Part shown: positions 26,153 through 34,470 of the stretch, piece after piece
Layout: each line of letters starts with the position of its first letter
Numbering within the stretch: position 1 is the first letter of the stretch
NCBI RefSeq assembly: GCF_017104715.1
Contig: NZ_JAAGPI010000023.1
Location: forward strand, 93,938-157,937
Direction: 5' to 3'
Source: Burkholderia sp. Ac-20365
GTDB taxonomy: Bacteria > Pseudomonadota > Gammaproteobacteria > Burkholderiales > Burkholderiaceae
DNA length: 64,000 nt
The notes under the pieces: generated by a model
Database searches by the model: none
What the model was told of the DNA's origin: nothing
Seen by the model: only the letters and a program-made list of their open reading frames with translations
Position numbers and translations under genes: made by a program

Positions 26153-26204
26153 CCGACGTTTCTGGCAACAATCGGGAGCGGGAGTTCCCGACGGGGTTTT
26201 CCAT

Positions 26205-27140
26205 TCAGTCTGCCGCGTGCCCGGCAAGGAACCGGCACACCTCGCGATGCATCCATTGCACGCCCGGGCTCGTCGCCAGTGCCCGCCACGATCCATGCAC
26301 GAGGCCGACGCCGACAGGCGCGTGCGCCTGCCCTCCCGCCGCGCGAATGCGTTCGGCGAACACGCGCGCGTCGTCGCGCAACGGATCGTGCTCGACGCCG
26401 ATCGCAAGCGTCGGCGGCAATCCCTCATAGTGTGAGGTGTCGAGCGGGACGGTCCATGCGTGATCGCGCGCCCTGTCGCCCCAGTACAGCGCGCCGTAGC
26501 GCCGCACATCGGCAAGCGTGAGCATCGGCGCAGTGGCTTCCGTATCGCGCGCGGGCAATTGCGGCTCGATGCCGAGCATCGGATAGACGAGCGCGACGCC
26601 GCGCACGCCCTTCACCCCCTCGTCGCGCAGACGCAGCGCGACGCTCGCGGCAAGCGTGCCGCCCGCACTGTCGCCAGCCAGTTGCAGAGAATGCGGCAAC
26701 TGATCAAACGGCAGCCTGCCGTCGAGCGCGGCACGCGTGACTGCGAGGCAATCGTCGTGAGCGGCAGGCGCGGGGTGTTCGGGCGCAAGCCGATAATCAA
26801 CGGCCACCACGTGCAGCCCCGTATCCGCGGCGATGCGCGCCGTAATCAGGTCATGACTGTCGAGCGATCCGACCACGAACCCGCCGCCATGAAAAAACAG
26901 CACTGTGCCCGTCGATCGCGTGCGCTGGGCAGGTGCATAGAGACGCACATTGAACGTGTGGCCATCGGGCGAGGTGAACGGCGCGTCATGAGTCGTGACG
27001 CCGCTGGGTAACGGCGGCGTGAAGGCCGCGGCTGCGCGTGCATAGTTCGCCCGTTGATCGGCGAGCGTCGACGCGGCGCGATCGTCCGGATAGAAACGCG
27101 ACATGCGTTCGATGAAGGCAATCATCTCCGGTTCAAGCAT
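26205..27140 (-). CDS. hocS: Hormone-sensitive-lipase-type hydrolase, probable short-chain acylcarnitine hydrolase HocS
   Basis: 311 residues of the HSL (Aes/LipH) family: oxyanion motif HGGGFVVGS near 85, GDSAGGTLAAS nucleophile elbow near 155, Asp in EHDPLRDDAR and His in GLVHGSW. It ends the carnitine operon after cdhB. In Pseudomonas aeruginosa the gene in the same place is hocS, which releases L-carnitine from short-chain O-acylcarnitines. Family plus position support that role, but the sequence alone only proves a carboxylesterase. Confidence 0.72.
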   Translation of the reverse strand: MLEPEMIAFIERMSRFYPDDRAASTLADQRANYARAAAAFTPPLPSGVTTHDAPFTSPDGHTFNVRLYAPAQRTRSTGTVLFFHGGGFVVGSLDSHDLITARIAADTGLHVVAVDYRLAPEHPAPAAHDDCLAVTRAALDGRLPFDQLPHSLQLAGDSAGGTLAASVALRLRDEGVKGVRGVALVYPMLGIEPQLPARDTEATAPMLTLADVRRYGALYWGDRARDHAWTVPLDTSHYEGLPPTLAIGVEHDPLRDDARVFAERIRAAGGQAHAPVGVGLVHGSWRALATSPGVQWMHREVCRFLAGHAAD

Positions 27141-27205
27141 GTCGCGCGCTCTCCGCTTTTCGTTGTCCGATTATGCACACGGTACGCACACGGGCGCCAG
27201 CGGCG

Positions 27206-27697
27206 CTACCTGCGCGTTTGCCCCGGCAAACCGATCACGCGCCCCGCGTACTGCGCGGCAGGCAGCGAGGCTTGAGCATCGACGAGCGCATGCACGCGTG
27301 CCTCGACGTCACTGTCGAATACGGCCGAACGCGGGCCGCTGGTGTCGACGTGCAGCAGCATCTGCTCGCCCGCCGCGACGGGTTCGTCACCGTCACCGGC
27401 GTACATTTCGAGGTAAAGGTGCATGCGCTTGGCGTCATGCGCGAGCAGACGCATGTCGACCTGCACCTTCGTCCCTTCCTTGATTTCGTGCAGATAGTTG
27501 ATGTGCGCTTCGAGCGTATAGATCGAGCGGCCGCGCGCCTTGCGCACGGTATCGTCGAGGCCGATCTGGTCGATCAGCGCATCGGTCGCGAAGCTGAAAA
27601 TCAGCATATAGAACGCGTCGCGCAGATGGCCGTTGTAATCGACCCACTCGGCGCGCACGACGTCGTGATACACAGGCAGGTCCGCATGTCGCGGCAT
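27206..27697 (-). CDS. cdhB: Thioesterase CdhB-like (betainyl-CoA thioesterase)
   Basis: 163 residues, hot-dog fold: HDVVRAEWVDYNGHLRDAFYMLIFSFATDAL (catalytic D-Y-N-G-H region near 20-26) and a strand-rich C-terminal half. The start at 27697 is preferred because GGAG lies 9 nt upstream. In carnitine degradation the 3-dehydrocarnitine cleavage enzyme yields glycine-betainyl-CoA, which this thioesterase converts to glycine betaine. It is 84 bp downstream of lcdH in a leftward operon. Confidence 0.82.
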   Translation of the reverse strand: MPRHADLPVYHDVVRAEWVDYNGHLRDAFYMLIFSFATDALIDQIGLDDTVRKARGRSIYTLEAHINYLHEIKEGTKVQVDMRLLAHDAKRMHLYLEMYAGDGDEPVAAGEQMLLHVDTSGPRSAVFDSDVEARVHALVDAQASLPAAQYAGRVIGLPGQTRR

Positions 27698-27781
27698 GGC
27701 GAATGTCTCCGTCGCGTTGAATGAGGTGCTGTGCGCGGGCATCGCGTTCGATGCCCGCGCAGGCACAGATATTACGCGAGC

Positions 27782-28747
27782 TTATTCGTCTGCACGCAAA
27801 CCATGACGCGCTTTCGTTTCGGCAATCGCCGACAGCACGTTCGTGATGCATTCGTCGCGATACCGTTCGAGCTGCTTGATCGAACGCTCGCCAACCTGCT
27901 CAGCCGTGCCGTCCACCACGCGATCGATCAGCTGATCCGTCAGCTTCGGTGCGACGAGTTTGGTCCACGGCAACTCCAGCGCGGGGCCGAATTGCTGCAT
28001 GAAATGGCGCATGCCCGCGTCACCGCCCGCGAGCGTATAGGTGAGAAACGTCCCCATGAAGGACCAGCGAATGCCCGCGCCAAAACGGATCGCATCGTCG
28101 ATTTCGCCCGTCGTCGCGACACCTTCGTCGACCAGATGCAGTGCTTCGCGCCACAACGCTTCCAGCAGACGATCAGCGATGAAGCCCGGCACTTCCTTAC
28201 GTACGTGCAGTGGTCGCATGCCGAGGGCAGCGTAGATGCCAATCGCCGCATCGATGGTCGACGGCGCCGTTTGCTCACCGCCCAGTACTTCGACGAGCGG
28301 CAACAGATACACCGGATTGAACGGATGCCCGACGATGCATCGTTCAGGATGCAACGCACGCGCGTAGAAATCGGTCGGCAGCAAACCCGATGTCGACGAA
28401 GCGATGATCGCATTCGGCTTCGCGGCGCGGCTGATCTGCTCGTGCAGCGCAAGCTTCAGTTCTTCGCGCTCGGGCGCGCTTTCCTGAATGAAGTCTGCTT
28501 GCGCGACGCACGCCTCGATTGTCTTCACGAAGCGCAGCCGTTCCTGCGAAGCACCCGCCGCGAGCCCCACACGTTCGAGCGCGGGCCATGCATTTGCAAC
28601 GTTGTCGCGCAACTGCTTCTCCGCACCCGGCGCCGGGTCCCACGCGATGACGTCGAGCCCGTGCGCGAGCGCGCGCGCTACCCAGCCGCTGCCGATTACG
28701 CCTGCGCCGATGGCTGCAAACGTCTTGATGTCGGTAATCACTGCCAT
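27782..28747 (-). CDS. lcdH: L-carnitine dehydrogenase (3-hydroxyacyl-CoA dehydrogenase family)
   Basis: 321 residues. Rossmann NAD-binding motif GAGVIGSGWVARALAHGLDV (residues about 14-33), then IIASSTSGLLPTDF and HPFNPVYLLPLVEVLGGEQT, the conserved active-site H-P-F-N-P of 3-hydroxyacyl dehydrogenases. The start at 28747 has AGAGGA upstream. It oxidises L-carnitine to 3-dehydrocarnitine with NAD. It is equivalent to cdhA of P. aeruginosa and flanked by cdhC and cdhB as expected. Confidence 0.92.
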   Translation of the reverse strand: MAVITDIKTFAAIGAGVIGSGWVARALAHGLDVIAWDPAPGAEKQLRDNVANAWPALERVGLAAGASQERLRFVKTIEACVAQADFIQESAPEREELKLALHEQISRAAKPNAIIASSTSGLLPTDFYARALHPERCIVGHPFNPVYLLPLVEVLGGEQTAPSTIDAAIGIYAALGMRPLHVRKEVPGFIADRLLEALWREALHLVDEGVATTGEIDDAIRFGAGIRWSFMGTFLTYTLAGGDAGMRHFMQQFGPALELPWTKLVAPKLTDQLIDRVVDGTAEQVGERSIKQLERYRDECITNVLSAIAETKARHGLRADE

Positions 28748-28778
28748 TGCAGATAATCCTCTGGAATTGTTCAAAGCA

Positions 28779-29708
28779 TTAAGCGAACTGTTCTGCGGCA
28801 CGCTTTTCGAGCAGCCGTTCACCGCGTGCGGGCAAGCCTAGTTTCTTGCGGCCTTCCGCCGGCGTCAGCGCACGGCCGCCAAGCCGTTCGATAATCTCGA
28901 TAGCGCGCGTGACGAGCGAGCCATTGCTCGCGGGCACGCCCCGGTCGAGCCAGATGTTGTCTTCAAGTCCCACACGAACATGACCGCCGAGCAGCATCGC
29001 CTGCGCGACCATCGGCATCTGCATGCGGCCGATGCCGAAGCCCGCCCATTGCGCGCCGGGCGGCAGATGATCGACCATCGCTTTCATCGAGGCGGTATCG
29101 GCAGGCGCGCCCCATGGAATGCCGAGGCAAAGCTGAAACAGCGGCGGCGCATCGAGCAACCCTTCTTTCAGTATCTGGTTCGCAAACCACAAATGGCCCG
29201 TATCGAAGATCTCCAGTTCCGGCTTCACGCCGAGTTCCTGAATACGTTTCGCGCCCGCACGCAATTGAGCCGGCGTCGACACGTAGATATAGTCGCCATC
29301 GCCGAAATTGAGCGTGCCGCAATCGAGCGTGCAAATCTCCGGCAAAAGTTCTTCGACATGCGCAAGCCGCGTCAAGCCGCCCACGAGATCCGTTCCCGCA
29401 CCAAAGCGCATCGGATCTTCACCAGGACCGATTTCGAGGTCACCGCCCATACCCGCAGTCAGATTGATGATGACGTCCGTATTCGCCGAGCGAATGCGAT
29501 CGACGACTTCGCGATACAGATTCGGATCGCGGCTGCCGCGGCCCGTTTTCGGATCGCGCACATGGCAGTGCGCAACCGTCGCGCCGGCTTTCGCGGCTTC
29601 GATTGCCGCGTCGGCGATCTGCTTCGGCGTAACGGGAATGGCGGGATGCTTGCCGACGGTGTCGCCTGCACCCGTGACGGCGCAGGTCACGATCACTTCA
29701 TGGTTCAT
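28779..29708 (-). CDS. cdhC: Beta-keto acid cleavage enzyme acting on 3-dehydrocarnitine (BKACE, CdhC)
   Basis: 309 residues, BKACE/Kce family. VIVTCAVTGAGD at the first strand, AHCHVRDPKTGRGSRD metal-binding histidines (HxH near 48-50), INLTAGMGGD, and the second pair in the TIM barrel. It transfers the acyl unit of 3-dehydrocarnitine onto acetyl-CoA, giving betainyl-CoA and acetoacetate. It lies between the binding protein gene and lcdH. Start by homology and by AGGAAT upstream. Confidence 0.88.
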   Translation of the reverse strand: MNHEVIVTCAVTGAGDTVGKHPAIPVTPKQIADAAIEAAKAGATVAHCHVRDPKTGRGSRDPNLYREVVDRIRSANTDVIINLTAGMGGDLEIGPGEDPMRFGAGTDLVGGLTRLAHVEELLPEICTLDCGTLNFGDGDYIYVSTPAQLRAGAKRIQELGVKPELEIFDTGHLWFANQILKEGLLDAPPLFQLCLGIPWGAPADTASMKAMVDHLPPGAQWAGFGIGRMQMPMVAQAMLLGGHVRVGLEDNIWLDRGVPASNGSLVTRAIEIIERLGGRALTPAEGRKKLGLPARGERLLEKRAAEQFA

Positions 29709-29755
29709 GCTTGCAATTCCTATAAGAAGTACTTTTTGTATCTGAGCGTCGATTC

Positions 29756-30706
29756 TCAAAGACCGAGATAAGCCTTGACGGCGGGCAAGCCATCCTTGCC
29801 GTCATACGTCTTCACACCTGCGAGCCATTCGTCGAGTACTTGCGGATTCTTTTTCAAATACGCTTTCGCGGCTTCAGCGGGTTTCTCCTTGTTCATTACC
29901 GACTGCATCACGACGTTTTCAAGTTGCGTGGTGAAGCGCAGATTGCTCACGAGCTTTCCCGCATTCGGACAACGCGTCAGAAAGTCCGGTGACGTCAGCG
30001 TATAAACGCGTGCTTCGCCATCGTTGGGACCGAATACGCCTTCGCTTCCGCTCAGGTACTTCATGTCGATCTGAATGTTCATCGGATGCGGCTGCCAGCC
30101 GAGAAACACCACCCACTTCTTGTCGCGCACAGCGCGTTCCACGGTGACGAGCATGCCCGCCTCGCTCGATTCGACCAGCTTGAAACCACCCAGACCGAAC
30201 TGATTGGTCGCGATCATCTTCTGGATCGCGGCGTTCGCGCTGCTACCCGGTTCGATGCCATAAATCTTTCCATCGAGTTCCGCGCGATGTTTTGCAATAT
30301 CCGCGAAGGTCTTCAGCCCTGCGTCGTATTCATACGTCGGTACCGCGAACGTCGCCTTGGCGCCCGTCAGATTGGGCGGTTGCAAAACGTTGATCGATTT
30401 CGCGTCAACGAAAGGCGAAATCGCCTTCTCCTGCACAGGCCACCAGTAACCCAGCGACACATCGAGCTGCTTGCTCTTCAGCCCGGCGAATGAAATCGGC
30501 ACGGACGCCACCGTCGTCACGGGCTGATAGCCCAGCCCTTCGAATACCGTCGACGCGAGCGCCGTCGTCGACGTGATGTCGGTCCAGCCGATATCCGCGA
30601 AATGGACCGCGCGGCAGCTCGCGGGGTCTTGCGCGAGCGCGGGTAACGACAGCGCCGCCAGAAGGCCGGCAAGACATGCGGATATGGCTTTGTTGATCAA
30701 CTTCAT
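29756..30706 (-). CDS. caiX: Carnitine-type ABC transporter substrate-binding protein CaiX
   Basis: 316 residues. Signal peptide MKLINKAISACLAGLLAALSLPALA, then AQDPASCRAVHFADIGWTDITSTTALASTVFEGLGYQPV, typical of the choline/carnitine/betaine (OpuAC, ChoX) type with aromatic-cage residues in GYWWPVQE and VFLGWQPHPMN. The start at 30706 is chosen on AAGGGGAT 6 nt upstream. It is first in the carnitine operon and diverges from cdhR, as in P. aeruginosa. No ABC permease or ATPase is in the window, so it probably docks on a shared transporter elsewhere. Confidence 0.87.
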   Translation of the reverse strand: MKLINKAISACLAGLLAALSLPALAQDPASCRAVHFADIGWTDITSTTALASTVFEGLGYQPVTTVASVPISFAGLKSKQLDVSLGYWWPVQEKAISPFVDAKSINVLQPPNLTGAKATFAVPTYEYDAGLKTFADIAKHRAELDGKIYGIEPGSSANAAIQKMIATNQFGLGGFKLVESSEAGMLVTVERAVRDKKWVVFLGWQPHPMNIQIDMKYLSGSEGVFGPNDGEARVYTLTSPDFLTRCPNAGKLVSNLRFTTQLENVVMQSVMNKEKPAEAAKAYLKKNPQVLDEWLAGVKTYDGKDGLPAVKAYLGL

Positions 30707-31005
30707 GACGATCCCCTTCGACACTGCTCTAGTGTTCTTGAACGCCCGCGTGGCGGGTGGCGAGTGATACGACCTGAAAAGACTTGCTGTGCATTAAAGG
30801 TACAAATCCATAATCCGGCAAAATCGACCGCCAGCGACCCGTTCTTGCTTGCGTGCGACCATGAGGGAAAACCAGCATGCACCGCGCGCGTTGTGCGCTG
30901 CGCCAAATGCGAGTGGAATTTTTTCAACTTGCCGCATTGCATGGCACTTGCTACGCTCGCCGGATTCGACGAATCCGGTCCCCTTGATATCCAGAAGATC
31001 GAGCG
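30707..31005. promoter_or_regulatory. Divergent caiX-cdhR control region
   Basis: 299 bp between the carnitine operon and its regulator. Holds the GTACAAATCCAT motif (30800-30811) followed by GGCAAAATCGACC (30817-30829), which recurs upstream of the second porin. Its position, about 94-123 bp before the caiX start, fits an activator site. Confidence 0.6.
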
Positions 31006-31998
31006 ATGCCCGAAGACATTTCGTTCCTGCTGCTGCCGGGCTTCTCTGCCATTGGCTTCATGTCGGCTATCGAGCCTTTGCGCGTAGCAAACCGCTTTCG
31101 CGAGAACCTGTATCGCTGGCATATCCTGAGCGTGGACGGCGCGCCTGTTGCCGCCAGCAACGGCATTTCGATGAATGCCGAAGCGGCGTTCGGCGACGTA
31201 GAAGACGCGCGAACGGTGTTTATCGTTGCGGGTTTCGAACCTCTTGCGCACTACAGCCGCGCGCTCGGCGACTGGCTCAAACGGCTCGACCGCACGCACG
31301 CCACCCTCGGCGGCATCGACACGGGCGCATTCATCCTCGCGGAAGCGGGGCTGCTGCGTGCAACCGACAGCGCGACGTTGCATTGGGAAGCGCTCTCCGC
31401 ATTCCGCGAACGTTACCCATCGGTGCAGGCCAGCGAAGAGCTATTCGAAATCGGCGCGCGGCGCATTACGTGCGCGGGCGGCACTGCGTCGATCGATATG
31501 ATGCTCGACCTGATCTCGCGCAGTCACGGCGCGGCGCTCGCTTCGTCGATTTCCGAACAGTTTGTAGTGAGCCGTATAAGGCAGCGCTCGGATCATCAGC
31601 GTATGGAAATCGCCGCGCGTTACGGCGTGCACAATCGCAAGCTGATTCAGGTGATCGGCGTGATGGAACAGAACATGGAAGAGCCGCTTGCGCCCGCCGA
31701 TCTCGCACAGGAAATCGGCGTCACACGCAGGCAGCTGGAGCGGCTCTTCTGTTCCTCGCTAAAGGACACGCCAACGCATTTCTATCTGCAATTGCGGCTT
31801 GATCGCGCGCGAGAGCTTTTACGGCAGACCGATATGTCGATTACGGCAATCTGCGTGGCGTGCGGATTCGAGTCGCCTTCGCATTTCTCGCGGACGTATC
31901 GCGCGCGTTTCGGTACGAATCCGCGTAGTGACCGTAGTCCGCTCCGACACAGCGCCAGCGGCAGCACCACGCCGACACGCGAAGCCGCCGTGCCTTGA
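31006..31998 (+). CDS. cdhR: GlxA-family transcriptional activator CdhR of carnitine catabolism
   Basis: 330 residues. N-terminal DJ-1/PfpI domain (ISFLLLPGFSAIGFMSAIEPLRVANRF ... GGIDTGAFILAEAGLL) and C-terminal AraC HTH (EPLAPADLAQEIGVTRRQLERLFCSSLKDTPTHFYLQLRLDRARELLRQTDMSITAICVACGFESPSHFSRTYRARFG). The same arrangement and position divergent from caiX identify it with CdhR, which induces the carnitine genes when carnitine is present. It is closely similar in plan to gbdR at 53630. Confidence 0.9.
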   Translation: MPEDISFLLLPGFSAIGFMSAIEPLRVANRFRENLYRWHILSVDGAPVAASNGISMNAEAAFGDVEDARTVFIVAGFEPLAHYSRALGDWLKRLDRTHATLGGIDTGAFILAEAGLLRATDSATLHWEALSAFRERYPSVQASEELFEIGARRITCAGGTASIDMMLDLISRSHGAALASSISEQFVVSRIRQRSDHQRMEIAARYGVHNRKLIQVIGVMEQNMEEPLAPADLAQEIGVTRRQLERLFCSSLKDTPTHFYLQLRLDRARELLRQTDMSITAICVACGFESPSHFSRTYRARFGTNPRSDRSPLRHSASGSTTPTREAAVP

Positions 31999-32000
31999 AG

Positions 32001-32035
32001 CGATCTGCTTTGCCCATTGCGGACAAAGCAGATCG
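32001..32035. terminator. Perfect 12-bp hairpin between cdhR and the porin
   Basis: CGATCTGCTTTG (32001-32012) is repeated inverted at 32024-32035 with an 11-nt loop, just after cdhR stops and before the converging porin ends. There is no clear U-tract on either strand, so it may be a bidirectional stop or an RNA-stabilising hairpin. Confidence 0.6.
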
Positions 32036-32058
32036 ATCGGAAAAAGTACTCCAGAAGA

Positions 32059-33201
32059 TCAGAACGAATGGCGCATGCCGATGCGAACGTCGGCTTGCGT
32101 CGACGTCGTGGACGGCGTGAAGCTATAGCCGATCACCGCATCCACACCGCTGGACGCCTTCAGATAGTCGCCCGAAATATAGACGTCCGTACGCTTGGAA
32201 AGCAGATAATGCGCGCCGAGCGAGCCCTGATTCCAGTGGTGCCCTTCGAAGTTCGTGTACTGGTAGCCACCGATCACGCTGAATGCGGGCGTCACCTGCC
32301 AGCTTGCGCCGCCTTCACCCACCTTCATGTGCGACGTGACACCCAGGCCCTTGATCGTCGTATAGGTGAAGTTGCCCATCAACGTCACGTCGCCGATCGC
32401 ATAGCTCGAACCGACGCCAAAGGTGCCCTGTTTGTCGACGGGAAACGGATTAGTCGAAAAGAGATCGGTTCTTGCGCCCGTCGCGGGATCAACGGTGACG
32501 GTCTGCTGGCCGAGGAAGGTATGCACGCCGAGCATCGCGTACGGATCGAATGCGTAGATGCCGTGCGGATTGTTCAGTTGCGTATAAGCCGCGCCCATTG
32601 TGAACGGACCGTTCGCATAGTGTGCGCCGACGCTCCATGCGCTGTCCTGATGGAAATCGCCTGCAACATTGCCGAATGAGTACATGCCGCCGAACATGAA
32701 ACCCGCAAATTCATTCGACAGGAACTTCACCGAATTAGGCAGCCGGTCGCCATTGAAACGGTCGAAGTCGCCCTGGTGAATCGCATAGCCGCTACCCCAC
32801 GCCGAGACGTTGTACAGGTACACCATCTCTTCCGTCATATCCAGTTGATTACCGAACGAGAGCGTACCCCACTGGTTCTTCAACCCCACATACGCCTGAC
32901 GTCCGAACAGCGCACTGCCGAAGCCCAGTTGCCCATTGCCGAGATGAAAGCCGCTTTCGAGTGCGAATACCGCCTGCAAGCCGCCGCCGAGATCTTCCGT
33001 GCCCTTCAGGCCAAAGCGGTTGCCGTACGAAATGCCGTCGTCGAATTTCACGACATGCGAGCCGCCTGTATTGTTGACCCAGGTAATGCCCGCGTCGATG
33101 ACGCCATACAACGTGACACTGCTTTGCGCATGACTCGCATTCGAAACTCCGGCGAGCGCGAGCGCGACGCCTGTCAGTGCTGCGGCATTCAGCTTTTTCA
33201 T
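32059..33201 (-). CDS. Outer-membrane porin beside the carnitine genes
   Basis: 380 residues. Signal peptide MKKLNAAALTGVALALAGVSNASHA, then QSSVTLYGVIDAGITWVNNTGG, GLKGTEDLGGGLQAVFALESGFHLG, SALFGRQAYVGLKNQWGTLSFGNQLD, ending with the aromatic IGMRHSF. This is a trimeric porin of the OmpC type. The promoter region shares the GTACAAATCCAT motif with caiX, hinting it is a co-regulated entry port for carnitine or choline derivatives (inference). Confidence 0.9.
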   Translation of the reverse strand: MKKLNAAALTGVALALAGVSNASHAQSSVTLYGVIDAGITWVNNTGGSHVVKFDDGISYGNRFGLKGTEDLGGGLQAVFALESGFHLGNGQLGFGSALFGRQAYVGLKNQWGTLSFGNQLDMTEEMVYLYNVSAWGSGYAIHQGDFDRFNGDRLPNSVKFLSNEFAGFMFGGMYSFGNVAGDFHQDSAWSVGAHYANGPFTMGAAYTQLNNPHGIYAFDPYAMLGVHTFLGQQTVTVDPATGARTDLFSTNPFPVDKQGTFGVGSSYAIGDVTLMGNFTYTTIKGLGVTSHMKVGEGGASWQVTPAFSVIGGYQYTNFEGHHWNQGSLGAHYLLSKRTDVYISGDYLKASSGVDAVIGYSFTPSTTSTQADVRIGMRHSF

Positions 33202-33290
33202 TGTATCGTTCTCTCTTGCCTGGCTTTTAGGGGAAATGGATGCGAAGAAAACTCCGCAGCGTGTGCACTCCGCACGACGATAAATGCACA

Positions 33291-33320
33291 GTACAAATCC
33301 ATTTTTCAGGCAACTCGACC
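33291..33320 (-). promoter_or_regulatory. Shared motif upstream of the porin, same as before caiX
   Basis: GTACAAATCCAT (33291-33302), then GGCAACTCGACC (33309-33320), about 90 bp before the porin ATG. The block before caiX has the same spacing to the conserved CGACC. Two copies in front of two neighbouring genes suggest a common operator. Confidence 0.6.
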
Positions 33321-33400
33321 AAACACGACGAACTTTGGTCTGTTAGCGACGCGCTCGCGGCGATTTCGGACATGCCGCAAAAAAAGCGCATGTTCCGCAT

Positions 33401-33436
33401 AAGAAAAGCGCGCAGTCCCTTGCGGAACTGCGCGCT
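33401..33436 (-). terminator. Rho-independent terminator of the betC-choX unit
   Basis: AGCGCGCAGT (33407-33416) pairs with ACTGCGCGCT (33427-33436) around a 10-nt loop, and the leftward transcript then reads TTTTCTTATG. It follows choX. Confidence 0.8.
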
Positions 33437-33461
33437 ATCTGACAATGCCAGCGATGCCGAT

Positions 33462-34427
33462 TCAGTGAATACCGAGTTGCGCCTGTACCGCCTGCAGTCC
33501 ATCTGCGCCGCTCGTGGTCGTCACGCCGTTGAGCCATGTATTTAACAATGCCGGATTGCTCTTCAGCGCATTCAATGCCGCCGTGTTGAGATCCACTTTG
33601 TTTTGCAGCACATTCGTGATGATCTGGTTTTCCAGATCGACATTGAACGTCAACTGCTGGAAGAGCCTGGCGAGATTGGTGCATTGCCCCGTAAAGCCCG
33701 GACGCGTCACGGTATTCACGGTTGCGCCGCCATAGTTCGGACCGAAATACGCATCGCCGCCAGACAGATACGTCAAATGGAATTTCGTGTTCATCAAATG
33801 CGGTTCCCAGGCGAGAAACACGATCCATTGCTTGTCGCGCACCGCCCGCTCGACTTGCGTCAGCATGCCGGTTTCGCTGGATTCGACGATCTTCCACTCG
33901 CCGAGTCCGAATGCCTTGTCGCCGATCATCTTCTTGATGTTCTGATTGGCAGGCGCGCCCGGCTCGATGCCGTAGATCTTTCCATTGAACTGGTCGGCAT
34001 GTTTGACGAGATCGGCGAATGAATGCACGCCCGCAGCGGCAACGTAATCCGGCACGGCTAGCGTGAACTTCGCGTTGGTCAGATTGGCGTGCACCACGTC
34101 GATTGAATGTTCATCGACAAACGGTTTGACGAGCGGCCCTTGTGCCGGCATCCAGTTGCCCAGAAACACGTCGATCTGCCCTTTTTTCAGGCCCTGATAT
34201 GTGATCGGCACCGACAGATTCGACACGTTCTGCTGATAACCAAGCGCCTTCAATAGCACACCCGCCACCGCATTGGTCGCATCGATATCCGTCCAGCCCG
34301 GATCGGCCATGCGGACCTGTGTACAGCTTTGCGGCTCTGCCGCCTGCGACGCGCCGATCAATGCCATGCCGCATGCCGCAACCACTAAAGCGGTTTTCGC
34401 AAACGACTTTCTCCAGCGTATTGTCAT
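33462..34427 (-). CDS. choX: Choline/betaine ABC substrate-binding protein ChoX-like
   Basis: 321 residues. Signal peptide MTIRWRKSFAKTALVVAACGMALIGASQA, then CTQVRMADPGWTDIDATNAVAGVLLKALGY, the same family as CaiX, with FLGNWMPAQGP and VFLAWEPHLMN aromatic-cage regions and KIYGIEPGAPANQNIKKMIG. The start at 34427 has GGGAG 9 nt upstream. It lies 43 bp downstream of betC, so the pair forms a choline-sulfate unit. It captures choline released by BetC; its permease partner is not in this window. Confidence 0.87.
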   Translation of the reverse strand: MTIRWRKSFAKTALVVAACGMALIGASQAAEPQSCTQVRMADPGWTDIDATNAVAGVLLKALGYQQNVSNLSVPITYQGLKKGQIDVFLGNWMPAQGPLVKPFVDEHSIDVVHANLTNAKFTLAVPDYVAAAGVHSFADLVKHADQFNGKIYGIEPGAPANQNIKKMIGDKAFGLGEWKIVESSETGMLTQVERAVRDKQWIVFLAWEPHLMNTKFHLTYLSGGDAYFGPNYGGATVNTVTRPGFTGQCTNLARLFQQLTFNVDLENQIITNVLQNKVDLNTAALNALKSNPALLNTWLNGVTTTSGADGLQAVQAQLGIH

Positions 34428-34470
34428 CGTGGTACTCCCGTATTGAAGTTTTCTCACTTTTGCCTGTCCG

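Noticed and set aside
30764..31087. Small + frame in the caiX-cdhR spacer
   Set aside because: It overlaps the cdhR start in another frame, lacks a ribosome binding site and contains the putative operator.
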